Numbered from the stretch's first letter, positions 25,116-38,324 are shown. The stretch: DNA of 64,000 nt from Dasyornis broadbenti (GCA_013397935.1 VZRN01004392.1:447630-511629); one strand, 5' to 3'. Notes: generated from the letters alone by a model not told the origin. Program-made: numbers and translations.

Positions 25116-26277
25116 GTATCTTACATAGTTTTAGTCACATAATAGAGGGTCAATTAATTTAATGCAATTTTCTATATGAATAGTATTTTAGGCTAGTCAC
25201 CATAGGCTTCCCTCATATCCAGTGACAAGAAAAAGGCATGTTAAGTCTCTGATTTGCCACAACTATTTTAGATTTCCTTTTTTAGTAGAAGTTTAATTTC
25301 CTTAAAGAAGGGACACATGGCTCTAGAGTGGCTAGACAAGGACTCTGGATTGATTATCTCAGATCTCAACAGCTACCATAAAGGACATGTGACTCACTAT
25401 AAGCTGTTTCCTTAACTCTATTTCTATAGTCAGTAGAAAGAGAAAAAGGCTCATCCAGAAAATGACTTGAGAGTTTAGCTGGTCTGAATAACATCTGAAG
25501 ATTTCTTTCTTCTCTTTTTTGACTTTATGGTAACACGACTGCAAAACAAGGAGCTTCAGTCATATACAGAAAGTCAAAAGAGAAAACTGGGGTACAAACA
25601 TTAAGCTAAAAGGATCATCAGCCAGATTTCTAAACCTTGCTCAGTGAATGTGGGATTTAGTAACTAAACTTCGACAGCATTGTTGGATTTTTCTTTCTCT
25701 GAGATTCCACACACGGTATTTTTCACTTGTTTCTCAGTCTTAATTACCTATTAGACTGCTGTGACTTTGTTTCTGGTTTTGTTTTTGTTTGTTTCTGGTT
25801 TAGTTTTTGTTTGTTTGCTTGGTTGGTTGATTTTGGTTTATTGAGAAAAGATTTAGAGAAGAAAAGAGGTTCACTGCAGCAATTACTAATAAACATAAAA
25901 CTGCTCATCCTAGGATATTGGCTCATTCTCAGAGTGAACTTCACATTTAGGCTGGCATACAATCCTCTGTCTTAGTCACCTAAATGTAAGACTCCAAATA
26001 CCAAGTTTATTTTCCAAAAATCATCTGTTTTCACTAAAGCAAAGTAGGTATTCTCAAGGTACAACTCATGGCCTGTTGAAATCAAAAGTATGTGGATAAA
26101 AGCTCTGCTGATGTGCTTACTGTTTACTCAGTATGTACTGATACATGAAGTCTAGGGCAATAGTTCATACTTAGATACCAAAATTTTAGATGTCCAGAAT
26201 GAAAATAATCCTACTTTTATGGTTTTGTTCTGGTTTAGTGTTTTGTTTGTCAGTGCAGACAGGGAACAAACCTGCTG
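25116..26277. other. Unique DNA with a G/T-rich low-complexity patch
   Basis: No gene seen. Around 25768-25828 the sequence is a low-complexity GTTT/GGTT run with a repeated TTTGTTTCTGGTTT block, which creates two apparent overlapping open frames on opposite strands. Confidence 0.55.
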
Positions 26278-26523
26278 GAAAATAGCTCTGTGATGAAGGA
26301 CTTGTGATCCAACCAGCACTGCACATTGCGGGCCAAGAAGGCCAAAGGTTTTTTGTGGTGCATTAGAAAGACCATTGCCAGCAGTTTGAGGAAGGTGATC
26401 CCATCCCTCTGATCTGCTCATGTAAGGCCACATCTGGAGTGCTGTGTCCAGTTCTGGGCTCCTCAGTACATGAGAGACACAGAGCTCGTGGAACAGATCC
26501 AGCTCAGGGCAACAAAGATGATT
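26278..26523 (+). mobile_element. CR1 LINE internal fragment, sense
   Basis: Corresponds to the part of CR1 after the RT core. Recognisable blocks are 'AGCTCTGTGATGAAGGACTTG', 'GGGCCAAGAAGGCCAAAGG', 'AGGCCACATCTGGAGTGCTG', 'CAGTTCTGGGCTCCTCAGTA' and 'AGCTCAGGGCAACAAAGATG'. It lacks both the RT motifs upstream and the 3' UTR end. At 26523 it passes directly into an LTR fragment, so its 3' part was replaced or deleted. Confidence 0.88.
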
Positions 26524-26627
26524 TTTATCTTAGCCCATGAGTTTTCTCACTTTTCTGATTCTCTCCCTTATCCCACTCAGGGAAAGTGAGAGTGCCAGTA
26601 TTAGTTGCTGGCTGAGGTTAAAGCACA
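26524..26627 (+). mobile_element. 3' end fragment of family B LTR, sense
   Basis: Matches the last ~100 bp of the LTR family seen at 24558-25108, but on the plus strand: 'TATCTTAGCCCATGAGTTTTC', 'TGATTCTCTCCCTTATCCCA', 'TTAGTTGCTGGCTGAGGTT', ending AAGCACA with a CA terminus. Only the R/U5-like end remains. It joins the CR1 fragment with no spacer. Confidence 0.82.
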
Positions 26628-28179
26628 AGAAGTTGTCAAAACAAAGGTGAATTTTAATGACATGATCTGGAACTGGAAGTATTGCCACCCTGGGAAAATG
26701 CTAGACCTTTTCAAATGTTCAGATTTTATTGAAACTTTCTAAAATGATGTCAGAAAAGCTGAAGATATCTTTGTATTGAAATGCAGAACAACTGGATGAA
26801 AAATGGAAACAGAAAGGGAAGATGAGAGAAATATGAAAGCGTTAGCAAAAGAAAGATCTCTTTCAGAATAAGAAAGACTTTTCAGAATTTTTCAGGAGGG
26901 AAAAAGAAAACAAAACAAAACAAAAAATCGGGAGAGATGGGAGATTCTTCCAAGCTCCATCACTTCAGATTCAGCTGTAATTTCTAAGTTAGACATTGAG
27001 CAACTAAAGATGGAGGTTGGCTGGGACCCACATTTATGAAGTTGAAAGACACTTTTCACAAATCTATAGCAGAGCCAAGGTTATCACTCTTGAACCTGGT
27101 GCAAGAATACTTAAACCTTTCTATAGACTGAAAACAACAGCCTCACTTTCAATTATCTCATTTATACTTTGTTCTATATTTAATTATAAATAATGGTATA
27201 AGGAAGGATGAACTTCCAGTTAAGTAACAAAATGAAATCATAGGACATAAAAATTCAATATAAGCAACTGCCATATTTTGCCTAAGTAATTTAAACCAAA
27301 AGGAAAAAAAAATATTATTTTTCCATCTCTTGTTTCCCATCTTGAAAATGAGACTATTGAACTCTTCACAGGGACATTATACAGGTAAGTGTTCTGTGGC
27401 ATTCAGATATTATTGTGATGGGGCAATATAAAGATAGATAGCTAAGGATTGCAGAATAGAGTATTTCTACTGTAACTGCTCAGTATCACTGCTCCCACCT
27501 GGATTCTGCAAAATACATCACTGTCTGCTAAATTTCATGCTCTCGTATGTGCCAAAGATAAATAAATAAGATAAAGCACCTTTCACTGAGTAAACCCTTT
27601 ATTTGGTATAGCTTAGAGCCTTGCAAGCTTTTACATAAAACTAAAGCAATAATTGTGACTCACAGTTTGCATTTTGTGTCTTACTACTCAGAGATCTACA
27701 GTTAGCATCACTGTCATTTCCTCTTTAATTAGGAAAGGTGAAGATTTTATGGAAATTATAAGTCAAAAATGTTTCATCTATATTTACTCTTTAGTTATCA
27801 GCAGCATAAATGCAGAATAGCTCAGATCTCAGTGTTTTTCACAAAGGCACACAAGGTATATGCTCTGTAATAGAATTAAAATTTTATATATATGCACTTG
27901 ACTTTCCTAGTCAATGACTATTTCTAGTTCAACATTATAGTAACTACGCTTGTAACTTGACTATTGAGCATTTCATTATACAAATAATTCTGATTTTTTT
28001 CTTCCTTAAATCTGTCTAATTAATTTTGTTATGATAGTTTTATTTCAGTAAATCTGACACTGGATAAGGTCATCATGTTCAAGCTTCAGAAACCTCTACC
28101 AGTGATAAAATTGTTCTTCTATTTCCTTTCTGATGATGTCTACGTAAATGAACTAAATAAAGCTAAACTTTCATTGGAA

Positions 28180-28380
28180 AAGTTAATTCTTTAATGAACG
28201 AGTAGATGAGCTTGTTCACTTTGAGCTCAATTAACACTGTAATTGTTGAATACAGTTGGGCTGATAACACAGCTTTAAAACAATGTGAGAAGTGCACATG
28301 CACCTTCCAGGTCCTGTGCTGCTGATTATGCATATCAGAAAATAAAGGACACACTCCCAGCTCTGTAGGTGCAAAATCTG
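28180..28380. other. Possible conserved non-coding element
   Basis: Unique segment with paired TTAAT/ATTAA homeodomain-like cores and a moderate-complexity sequence unlike the surrounding AT-rich drift. Based on composition and motif texture only. Confidence 0.15.
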
Positions 28381-30167
28381 CCTCCAAATCTCACTTCTGA
28401 AATATCTGTCTATCTACATATTTGGGAAAGTTCTTCTTTTTTTTTTTTTAACCTTGTTTTTTGTTTGGGATATTTATAAACCTTTTAAGTACTGCCACAG
28501 CTGTAAGCAAACTCAGGCTCTTAATAGGTCCAGCACACACTGAGGTTGTGCATCCACACAGGCATCTCTGAGAACTTGGACAAATCAGTGGGCAGCATGA
28601 AAATATGGGGTTACTGAAAGCACATTCAGGTCAATGACTATGAGCTATTAAATGATATAACTATATTAGGCCTCAGTTCTCTAGCACATTACACAGTTAA
28701 TCTCACTATCTCCACTGAATTCAAAGGAGAGACATGAATACATGATGTCTCTATCTTAACCTTGGATTAGTCTTCCTACAAAGTTTTATATCAATTATGC
28801 TTGCATGAATATATATGCTCATTTTCACCCTGCTTATAGTAAAAAGTCACGTGTATCTAGAGCTTAGATGACTCTTCATTTTTTATCCCTAAAAATTTGC
28901 AATGGGCAAGTTTTGTCAGTATTTGAACATGCATTGCTGGCCATTAGGCTATTGATTCTTTGCATGGATTCTCACCTGGATTCAGCTGGATATCAGATAT
29001 TTGCAGTGGCTTACCAGTCAAGTCAAGCATTCTAAACAGAATTTATCTCGCTGGTATGACTCCCTTTCGCTTCTGCACTTCGCTTTAGATGATGCTGAGT
29101 GCAAGTAGCCTATTAAGCAGTAACAAGCCTCCATACCTCCACTGCATCCCGATAAGCACAGGAAAAGTCTGCCCCTTATATCACCTCAGTGAATATGTCC
29201 AAATGACATAAAAGAACAGTGTCAAAAAGGGTGAGTGAAGAGAAGTAGCTGCCTACCAGGATAAGTGAATTTCCTAACTCCAGCAGTTGTCAATGGGTTG
29301 GGCTTTTTGACCTATCACTCAGCATGATCTTTACAAGTCTCCTCAGCAGTAATTTTTAGAAGGCTTTTCTTTTTTTTTTTCTTCATAAGCTCCCTTAATA
29401 ACGGTTTCCTTACAGAGCTTTAAATTTAGGTGTGGCTTTAGGTGGTGAGGTTTTAAAACATATTTGTTGCTAGCCTGTTCTATGTTGATTTAAGTAGAAA
29501 TATAATTAAAAGAATAAAGAGACTGCTAAGAAGTCTTAAGATCAGAGTTTTAAAACTCTAAGGAGAGAAGACAGAAATATGGGTCGTATTACAAACCTTT
29601 AACAGGAAAAATATATCTTTTAGCTTTAAAGAATTTATAGACATAAGCATATGTAAAAACACCTCTACCTCTCTAAACTTACCTTTAAATTCTAAAATGA
29701 GTTTAAAAACAAACAAAATTAACCCATCACCTTCAAAAATCAGACCCTTACAGTTCAGTTTCACTCCATTATATTTAAGTGAGGAATGGAAATAGCCAAG
29801 TTTCTTTACAGTTGATGCAAAAGAGGTACCACAAAGGAATGAACTAAATCAGCAAGTACAGAAGTTTCTCTACTATTTTAATTATACTAGAAACCTGGGC
29901 TGCTACACATCTAATTTGAATATTTAATGATGGCATCCATCTAATATTTTATGGAACACTAAATTTCACTTTTTTCAGAACTATTTGTAAGAGAATTGGA
30001 GGACAAGCAATAAACACTGACAACTCAGTTTTTAGTATCTCCAAACTAGCAGGATGTAAATCTGAGCCCCTCAAGGCTCTTCCAGGAGTTGAAGAGTTAT
30101 TTTGGCCTTTGTGAGAATTGATCCCAGTCATATCAAAAGACCAAGCTATCTTTATCAAAAACTGTAC

Positions 30168-30272
30168 CTTAACTGTTTGCTTCCTTGCTTGCTGAAGCTC
30201 TGTCAGCACTTGAAGGTGCATGTTCCTCCATTTCTTGTCATATTTGAAAATGTCCAAAGCCATAAGAAATAT
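30168..30272 (-). other. Candidate 35-codon exon, unrecognised
   Basis: On the minus strand, 105 bp lie between a weak acceptor (...TTTAAAAG before 30272) and a plausible donor (TTAAG|GTACAG, 30168/30167). The frame is open and in phase 0 at both ends. The peptide contains a charged helical-looking stretch (KYDKKWRNMHLQVLTELQQA). An in-frame TAA lies just upstream, so it would have to start at this acceptor or at the ATG at 30263. The acceptor lacks a proper pyrimidine tract. No family is recognised. Confidence 0.15.
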
Positions 30273-30604
30273 CTTTTAAATACAAGTTTTGTTTGATGCT
30301 GTTTAAACTAAGGTCGGCGATTAATGGTAAACCTGAATCCTTGGTAAAACTCTAATAAAATTTAATGGGAGGAATCTAATATTCTCATATCAACAGGTTA
30401 AAAAACCCACCTCCTCATGTGCCATTTTTCTAAGATGTTTGGCCTTATGTTTTGCGCAATCCAGCAATGGAATAAGGATAAAGACAACACTAATGACAGA
30501 GCAGAATACACTGAATTACATTGTAAAAGTGGATGCCTCCATCAACTCCAGCATGGAAGAGAAGTCTTCACGAAGGTCATAGACTAGTTTGTGTAATAAA
30601 AGAC

Positions 30605-31012
30605 CTTTAAATATTGTCTAGTAACTCCCTCTCCTGTCAATGAGCAGGGCCATCTTTAGATCAAGTTGCTCAGAGCCACATCCTACCTGACCTTGAATGT
30701 TTCCAGGGATGGGTTGGGAAATATGTGCCTGTGTCTTATCAGTATCATTAAAAAAAAAAAAAAAAATCTTAGGTATAAGCTAAATTGATGTAATGTAAAT
30801 TTAAAATCATTACCTCTTCTCCTATCACAAAATTCCCTGCTCAAGTCTGTCCCCATCTTTCTTATAAGCCGACTTCAAGTACTGAAAGGCCACAATGATG
30901 TCTCCCTGGAGCCTTCTCTTCTTTAGGCTGAACAACCCTAACTCTCTCAGCCTGTCTTCATAGGAGAGGTGTTCCAGCCCCCAATCACCGTTGTGGCCCT
31001 CCTCTGGATCCT
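30605..31012 (-). mobile_element. CR1 LINE 3' fragment, antisense
   Basis: Antisense CR1 3' UTR. The order 'GATCAAGTTGCTCAGAGCC', 'GTTTCCAGGGATGGGTTGGG', then 'ATTACCTCTTCTCCTATCAC', 'TCTCCCTGGAGCCTTCTCTTC', 'GGCTGAACAACCCTAACTCT' and 'GTGGCCCTCCTCTGGATCC' is that of the family. An A-run at about 30749-30766 has expanded inside it, replacing part of the consensus. The 3' terminal repeat is lost and the 5' end is truncated near a T-run at 31030. Confidence 0.92.
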
Positions 31013-32754
31013 ATAGTCACTACACTGTTAGTGATTTTTTTTTTTTTTTATGTTGTACTAGTACCTCAGGTCAGGCTCTATTGTTCTTATTCAGGGATAG
31101 AACAGCAGTTGTAGACAAGGTATACTGTAAATGGGCCAAATATTAAAAAGCTGAATGAATAGATGCTAGATATGAAGACAAATGATCTACAGCATACCCA
31201 GAACAGAGCCCTGGCCTTGGCAGACCTGCAGCAGGAGACAGGCCACAGTGGTATACTGGCAGAGGGTTGGGCCCGGTTAAACTCTGTTTATGCTTAAATG
31301 GCTCCCTACAACTAGCCAGTTAATGATAAAGTGATTGCCACGGTGACAGCAACATCCAATTGTTGGGCACTGTGGGAATTTCAGCCAACTATATCTTCTC
31401 CACGAGTGATGTGAAGCAGAGAGGTCATGTACACATCAAATGTATCTGTGACTAAGTGTGCATCGGCAGCCAAGTCTAGTTAATCTCCATGTTATCAATT
31501 CATTTTTGAACTGCAACAAGTGCATAAAATGGGAGCAACCACTTAATGACTGGCAGAGCACATAACAAAAGTGAATCCATGTAGCAGCAGTCAGCACATG
31601 GCAGCAGAAAAAGGAGATATCAATGAGAAAATAGCTAGATATATTTTAAAAATCAAGAAAAACAAGATTTTACAAACTCATTTTTAGACAGAAATAGCCG
31701 CCATTCCCACCTTGTCAATTCAACCTTCCCTAACAACAGTTTTTCTTGTCCAGATTTATGTCAATATTATACTCATTAATTTGATAAGCCTGTGAATTCC
31801 AGGCTGTTAAAACCAGATTTCATGCAAATAGTATATACTAGCCAACAAAAGAGTCTTAGCACAGCAGTGAAAACATTAATTAGCTTCTGTTTTCCTGTTT
31901 TCTTGTGGATTTCCCCACACCCTTTCCAGCTTCTCCTTCAAAATATCCTTTGGCTATCCTTTTCCATTTTTCTCTCTTTTATGAAAATTTTGTCCGTCAG
32001 AGCTTAATTTGTAGTTCTCTCTGCCTTATCACCATATTAAGTTATATGTCATCTACCATGACGACTCACAAATCTCTTTCCTCAGCCTTGATTTAATTTT
32101 CATACCCTATTTCCTGATACATTACCTAGATTGCCCTTTTAATTGTCAAGACTAGGTATTTGAAAACCTGAGCTTTTCTCTTTTTCTCAACTATACACCA
32201 GTTTGTTCTTCACTGGTCTACTCATACCAATAACCAGCCATTTGGTCCATTCTATTATCCACTTCTTTCTCCTCTTCAGCCTCCTTAGGGCTCAGCTGGC
32301 TCTTTGCTTGCAACACACACTGGAAAGAATCCTTCCTTTAGATACCCACAGTTAAAAACGAAAGTGTCTCAAATTTCAATATCTTCTGGGTAATAATGAC
32401 AATGTGTCTACAAGTATTACCTGAAAAAAATACCCTTTGGGAAGGGTTTTAAATTTATCTATAATGTTCTGTATATGATTGAATCTCTAACATTGTTTTC
32501 AAATAATAAATAATGAGTAGCATATATATTCAGTGATTCAATATAATTTTTAGAGTAGGTCTAGATGTTGAATGGTTCATCCTGTCTCTGACATATTTTA
32601 CATCATTTTATTTCTTCTCCCTCCCTACCTGTTTGTTCATCGTTCTGGCAAAAACTTTTATTTAAAAGTAACAGAGATTCTACTTTTTCTCAATTTTTTC
32701 TTTTTAAATGCCTGAGTCCTTTAGCAGTTACACATTGTGTTGCTTTTAACACCA
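31013..32754. other. Unique DNA, possible conserved non-coding content
   Basis: No recognised repeat or gene. About 31260-31640 differs from its flanks in being less AT-rich, with motif-like pieces (GTTAATGATAAAGTG, GCCACGGTGACAGC). It could be a conserved non-coding element; this is inference. Confidence 0.4.
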
Positions 32755-33050
32755 GCTGGACATTAAACTCCAAGTAGGCCACTCCCCTGCCGCCACCCTT
32801 TCTGATAAGACAGGGACAAAAGCAGAGACTATGGGTGGAGATAGGAATTTACTGAAAACTAAAATCAATGGAGCAAGAAATGCACAGTAACAACAGTAAT
32901 ATTGATAACGAAAGTATACAAAAAAGAAGGTGTTTTACACTCAAAAAGGTGTTCACTACCTCAGCTTAGTTTCGTGTGCCTGTCAGGACAAAACGAAAAG
33001 GGAGGACTCTTCCTATAGGGAGCTCCCTGCAGAGTTTCTATTACATTACA
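32755..33050 (-). mobile_element. Probable ERV LTR fragment (family C), antisense
   Basis: The sequence follows the pattern of another avian LTR subfamily: 'CCACTCCCCTGCCGCCACCC', 'TTTCTGATAAGACAGGGAC', an A-rich run with 'AGTAACAACAGTAATATTGA', then 'TTTACACTCAAAAAGGTGTTC', 'GTGCCTGTCAGGACAAAAC' and 'TATAGGGAGCTCCCTGCAGAG'. I match it from memory of the pattern only. Ends are not defined, and I see no target-site duplication. Confidence 0.5.
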
Positions 33051-35682
33051 AGCTTGATAAAGAGTGCTTTGTCTTGATGATCTTTAGAAAGTAGATTTTT
33101 ACACTTTCAAAAGATATTAATATTTCTAATCAAGCAACACTGTCATCCAGTGGGATATAATATAACTTTTGGATGTTGCATGTATAGAAATAACCAGTAC
33201 TTCCCAGTGCAGTTCTAATAACTGTAAAGAACTGTAACTGACCTCACAAAAAGCTTGGATACTGTGAAAGATATATAACCTGACTCATATTCTGGATTTA
33301 CACATTCCATATGAGTCTACATTTTCTACATTCATTACACATTCTACATTTGTAACAATTGTAAGATAGATTTTTTGCTTTCATGCCGCTAAATTCATCA
33401 AGTATTTTGTTTACAACTGTTCTTCTTCCTTGGCCCTGACAACCCCACAATGTATAAATACTTTAAATTTTATTTTATTTTCTTTACATTACTATTTAGA
33501 TATGGGCTTCTTTTGACTTCTTGTTCTCCAATACATCTCAGGCACCTTACTGGAAAATGGGTAGCGTGAAGCCAGACTTTATTACTCTCTCATTAGCTTT
33601 TGTTTTCATCTGTTGTTCACTGAAATGTCTGTACATGCCCACTGAGACAGTTTATTTTAATGTGTAACAAAAAAATTGTTGAGAGACGTGAAAACATTGG
33701 CAATGAATAGGAAGTAGACCTAATAAGACCATTACTAACCTAGACTACAACAAGCTATAAAGTGATATCAAATTGTTTACTTGTGTAAAACTGTTGAGCT
33801 GGTGTGTCTCTTTCTCTCTTACTCTATTCTTGCAAAGGCCATGATTTTGTCATGTGTGGTTATTCCCCATCCTTTATATTTATAACAGCAATAGCAAAAA
33901 AAATAATGCAGTGACTTTATGATCCCCATTGTTTAACATGATTCAAACGATGAACGAAAATACGATTCGCCTTGACACCTTTCAGGTGTTGGCACAACTG
34001 TAGTTTAGAAAATGGAAAGTATACAATTTAGTTAGTAGGAAAACAAACCAACCATTCTTCAGAAAAATGTCATTACTTAAACATTTGTCTGATCTTAAAA
34101 TGTGAATTATTTATGTTTTATCTTAAAATATTAGAATATGGTAAAAAGTATGATGTATATAATATTAGATTTTTCCTACTATGTTAAAGTAATGTGAAAC
34201 AATATCATTAAGTGATGCATTTTTACTTCCTCTAAATGCAATATTTGCCATTTCAAACTGGGATGATAAAATAACTTGCTTTGATAATGTTATTTCCTGG
34301 AAGTATTCAAAATGAGTGTAGCTCTTCAAAATACATTTTCGGATGTAATTTTATATAAGTAATAAAAATTAGATTAGATAATAATTAAAATACTAAAATT
34401 TATTAAAGTTTGGTGTTAACTTAGATAATCCATTTGGAGAAAACTTTCATTTTCTTGAGCTGAACATCTATATACATATCTCAGGAATTATGTTTTTTAT
34501 GTAAAGTTTTACAGAGAACTGGTGTGAAATTTAGTACTTCAGTTAAATAAACCATTGATTCTGTACAGTGGTCATAGATCCACTGTCTGAAGTAGCTCAT
34601 CAGTTGCAAAAACTGATTTTCAAATTCCAGGGTTGATGTTGTTGGGATCACCGTCTTGAAATGGCAACTGTTAACACTATAAACTATGCTCTGAAACAAA
34701 CTAGATTCTATCTTTAATCATTGTTCACAGTCATTTGATTCATGAAAATTGTTACACTTAAAGTACTTCAGCAAGTCCATAAAGAGGAAATAGAACCCAT
34801 TTACATGAACACAAATCTAAATATATGAAACATAAACATATATACACAGAGGTATTTATTCTTTTGACATTTTAAAGCTAGATGTTATTATACTACAACT
34901 ATTTCAAATTCCTTTCTAAATTTTTTATATTGGTGTTGAGAGTTTAGACGAGACATTCTTAATTGCTTCTTTCTTATTAAATTGTGAGGAAAGTATGATC
35001 TAAATTAAAAAAAAAAAATTCCAGCTTATCGGGCTTGGCTGTTGAAAAAAAGGGATAGAGAACAAATTACATTAGTAAGAGTCAACAGTTTACTTTCAAG
35101 GCAAATTGCATGCATTCAGAGCTGAAAATATTCCCATGAGACTGTCACCTCTGCAAACAGTGAAGTTAAGGCTGGTAGGTTTCATGACATTATGCTACAT
35201 TTTATGAAGTCACATGCCAAAAATATATTATGCACAATTAATTCAGTGCTTTGTAGATACAGTAATTTGGAAATGCTTATGACAACAACTCCTGGCCAGG
35301 ATACTCAGAAACAGGTTTTTGTCAATATGGCTTGCAGAACTTGTCCCAAAAATCTAGGCTGCAAGATGACATATGAGGAAGTAAAATTTTTACAGGTGAC
35401 CTTGTGCCTTTGTATTTTGCTTTCAAGTTCTTTTTTTCCTCTATGAAAAGAGTATTAGAAGTATTATTTCTTTTTTATACACTATTTTAGACCAATATTA
35501 GCCTGTTTAAAATGTCTAAAGAGCATGAGAGTATGATGGAAGTATAGGTTGCATCAGAACCTCATATTTCTGTATGTATGGTTTCATACATGCTTCTTGC
35601 ATAGCTTTTCATGTCCCTTTGAAATGCATCCTCCCTCCCTTTCATGCTATCCCTCTTTTTTTTTTTTTTTTTTCCAATTTTT
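33051..35682. other. Unique very AT-rich DNA, no gene seen
   Basis: Contains short imperfect repeats of ATTCTACATT near 33315-33355. A T-run near 35657-35674 precedes the next CR1. No recognised exon. Confidence 0.6.
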
Positions 35683-35812
35683 AGAATCATAGAATTGTTT
35701 GAGTTGGAAAGGACATTAAAGATCATCTAGTTCCACCCTCCTGCCATGGGCAGGGACACCTTTCACTAGACCAGGTTGCTCAGAGCCCCATCCAATCCAG
35801 CCTTTAACAGTT
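35683..35812 (-). mobile_element. CR1 LINE extreme 3' fragment, antisense
   Basis: The best preserved CR1 tail in the window: AGAATCATAGAATTGTTTG, then 'AGTTGGAAAGGACATTAAAG', 'CTGCCATGGGCAGGGACACC', 'CACTAGACCAGGTTGCTCAG' and 'AGCCCCATCCAATCCAGCC'. It is only about 130 bp long, with few differences from the common avian 3' end, so it is probably one of the younger insertions here. The 3' end adjoins a long T-run. Confidence 0.95.
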
Positions 35813-38324
35813 TATACCAGATCACTTGTCTGACCTAGTTTACCATGTGACACGAAGGTTTTGTTTGTTTTTTTCCTAGTAGAATGGAGTGACAAACCAA
35901 GAGACCCTGGGCAACTGGCAATGAACAGCTAAGAAGGGCTGTGTGATATACTGATAGAAAGGGGTGAGGAATTGTGCCATTGGGGAGTGCAACAAACATT
36001 ATGGAGAAAATGCAAAAAAAAAAAATTCAATTCCAAATCATCAAGGGTTTAGTTCTATGTGTGTTGCCTAATTCCACAAAGTACACATCAGTAGATTTTT
36101 GACAAATATTTGACAATCACTTGCAAAGCAGGACTCTGAACCTTTTGTACAGTCTGAACTGCTACAAGAAAGGAGATCTTTGCAGTTTACAGAATGTATG
36201 ACAAGCACAGGAATGAAGATGTGAAATAAAAAGAATTTCCATAACACCTATTTTAATTTCTCGTTAATTCATATCAATTAACACCATTACTTGCTGAGAA
36301 TACAAATGACTATAATTTACTCATAAAGTAATACATTTCTTTGTGAATTCAGTATGCATCTTTGGCTGCTCGGCATTCTATTATATTTCCACTCTAACTT
36401 GCAAACAAAACTTCATTTTGTCACCATTTCATTTGATGCAATTCCTCCTTTGCCTTTTATATCATGGAATTAGTCACTTGAAATTCGCTTTGGAATTGCA
36501 TCTCTTGCTCTGCTGCACACTGTGTAAGAACACCTGTCTTGCCAAGAAAATAATGGTAGTCAAGGGCAATTTTCAGGATGGCGTGGCTCTGGCCAATTAG
36601 AATAAATTGGAATAAAAAAGTAACAACTAAAAACAAAACAAAAATATAGCCAGTTTAAAGAGATGCTCATGCAACATGTTGGAACACATGACAATTTTAA
36701 CATACGATTTTTTTTTAATTTTGATTTAGTGGTAGATTTAAATATTTGTCTGAATTCCTTTATTCATCTTTCTCATCCTTTCTGAGAATACAGAGGAAAG
36801 GCAGAGAGCTTATACGAGGAAGGAGCTGAAAGGGTAGAAATTTAATTGTTTTGCTTTATGGTTCAGCAGGCATCCTCCATTTTACAAAGGCAGGTACAGA
36901 GATAAAAGTGGCTTCAAATAAACGTTGAGGTCTGACCATGTATTAGAGGTATGCTAAATTAGCAGTAACCATGTGATAAATACAAATTGTCTTTCTTTTT
37001 TGAAAATAACATAATAAAAAAACCCCATGATTCTCTAAAAATCTCAGTAAATGTTATTTTCAGTGAGGTGAGACATCTATAGAGAAGTTGTGGCACTTTC
37101 CAAGACACTGAAAGTCTCATTCCATTCTCTTAATGGTTTTAACATAACACGATTCAGCCATTGCTGAAGATCCTGAGAAAGATAAACCACCTAGTTGAAA
37201 AACTGCTAACTATAAGCAAAGTTATGAGTTAACATACTTCTACAACTGAAGCTAATACTTAGGACTCAGCATAATCAGAGTTCAGAGAAAAGACTTTAAT
37301 GATATTGAGAGATGAGTCATACTGTCAATAAACAGAGGGCACTCTTCAGATTTTATGCTTGTGAATCCCTCAGCAATATTTGATACTGTGATTGCTAGCT
37401 CATTTAAGAAATGTGTCAAGTTCAAATGACATGTTTAACTAATATTATTTGATTTTTTTTTCTTTTTGGTCATTATTTGTGTTCATACTGTGGGAAAAAT
37501 GTTTTAATATTTACTATGCTGTACAATTTTGTTGCTCTCATCATCCAGCCAGGGTATAATATGGCTCCTTCCCACAGGCTCCTTCCCAATGGCTCTCAGA
37601 GGCTGTTTTCCAAAAGAAAGTACATGTATAGGTTTGATCAAGGTCTTCAGCAAGACAACTGGGAAGTGTTTAAGCCCAGGTCCATGCTGTATACCACGGA
37701 GTACATATGAGTTCCAATGTAAATTCAACCAATACTTTGAGATTGCTTTGAACTCTGTTTTCCCATCATTTTCTCATCTCCTGACTATCCACACTGAGTT
37801 AGTTTGAACTCCATTTGTATGTTGACTTGAACTGCATTATGAATAGCATTCAATATTTCTATTCAGAAGGAAGTGTAAGACTGACAGAAAGACATATGTG
37901 ATTTCCTGAATGAAGAAAAACTGAATGAAAAGCAACTCGAGAAATACAGAAACAGAGAGAAGATATTTGTAAATCTCACACTGAAATAAAAAGACTGAAA
38001 GAAAAAGTGAAATCTTTGCTGTTTCAGATACGAAATCACAATTAGACAGTTCAGTGAATTCTTTTCAAAACACACCTGCGTCCCTTGGTGATCGTAACAT
38101 CCTTCACAATCCATCATTTCTATCTGGCTACAAGTCTCCATCCTGACCAGCAATATATCTCCAATCCACCCAGCTTCAACCAGTCCAATATATCTTCCTA
38201 GCAACACAAACAACTACAAATAATGGGTTTTTTTCCCATTTACACTCTTTTGCACATGTAAAAGCACATTAAAACTTTCAGTCAAGTTATAAAAGTCCTT
38301 AGTGCCTTGGTTCAGAGACTAAGA
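35813..38324. other. Unique AT-rich DNA, one exon candidate
   Basis: The segment 36400-36600 has conserved-element texture, with ATGCAAT- and AATTAG-type homeodomain/octamer-like motifs. An open terminal-exon candidate lies at 37549-37710. Nothing else is recognised. Confidence 0.5.
37549..37710 (+). other. Candidate terminal coding exon, unrecognised
   Basis: A pyrimidine-rich stretch ending TTGCTCTCATCATCCAG at 37548 precedes 53 open codons and a TGA at 37708-37710. The peptide starts PGYNMAPSHRLL and ends MLYTTEYI. It is tyrosine- and basic-rich in the middle (KRKYMYRF) and clearly GC-richer than the flanks. All three plus frames and one minus frame are also open here, which weakens the argument for coding. 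No family is recognised. It could be the last exon of an unseen gene, a relic, or a chance low-stop segment. Confidence 0.2.

Larger units (their letters stand above)
26628..30604. other. Unique AT-rich DNA, no confirmed gene
   Basis: No repeat family recognised. It has a possible conserved non-coding patch near 28180-28380 and one weak exon candidate at 30168-30272 (minus). The rest appears featureless. Confidence 0.55.
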
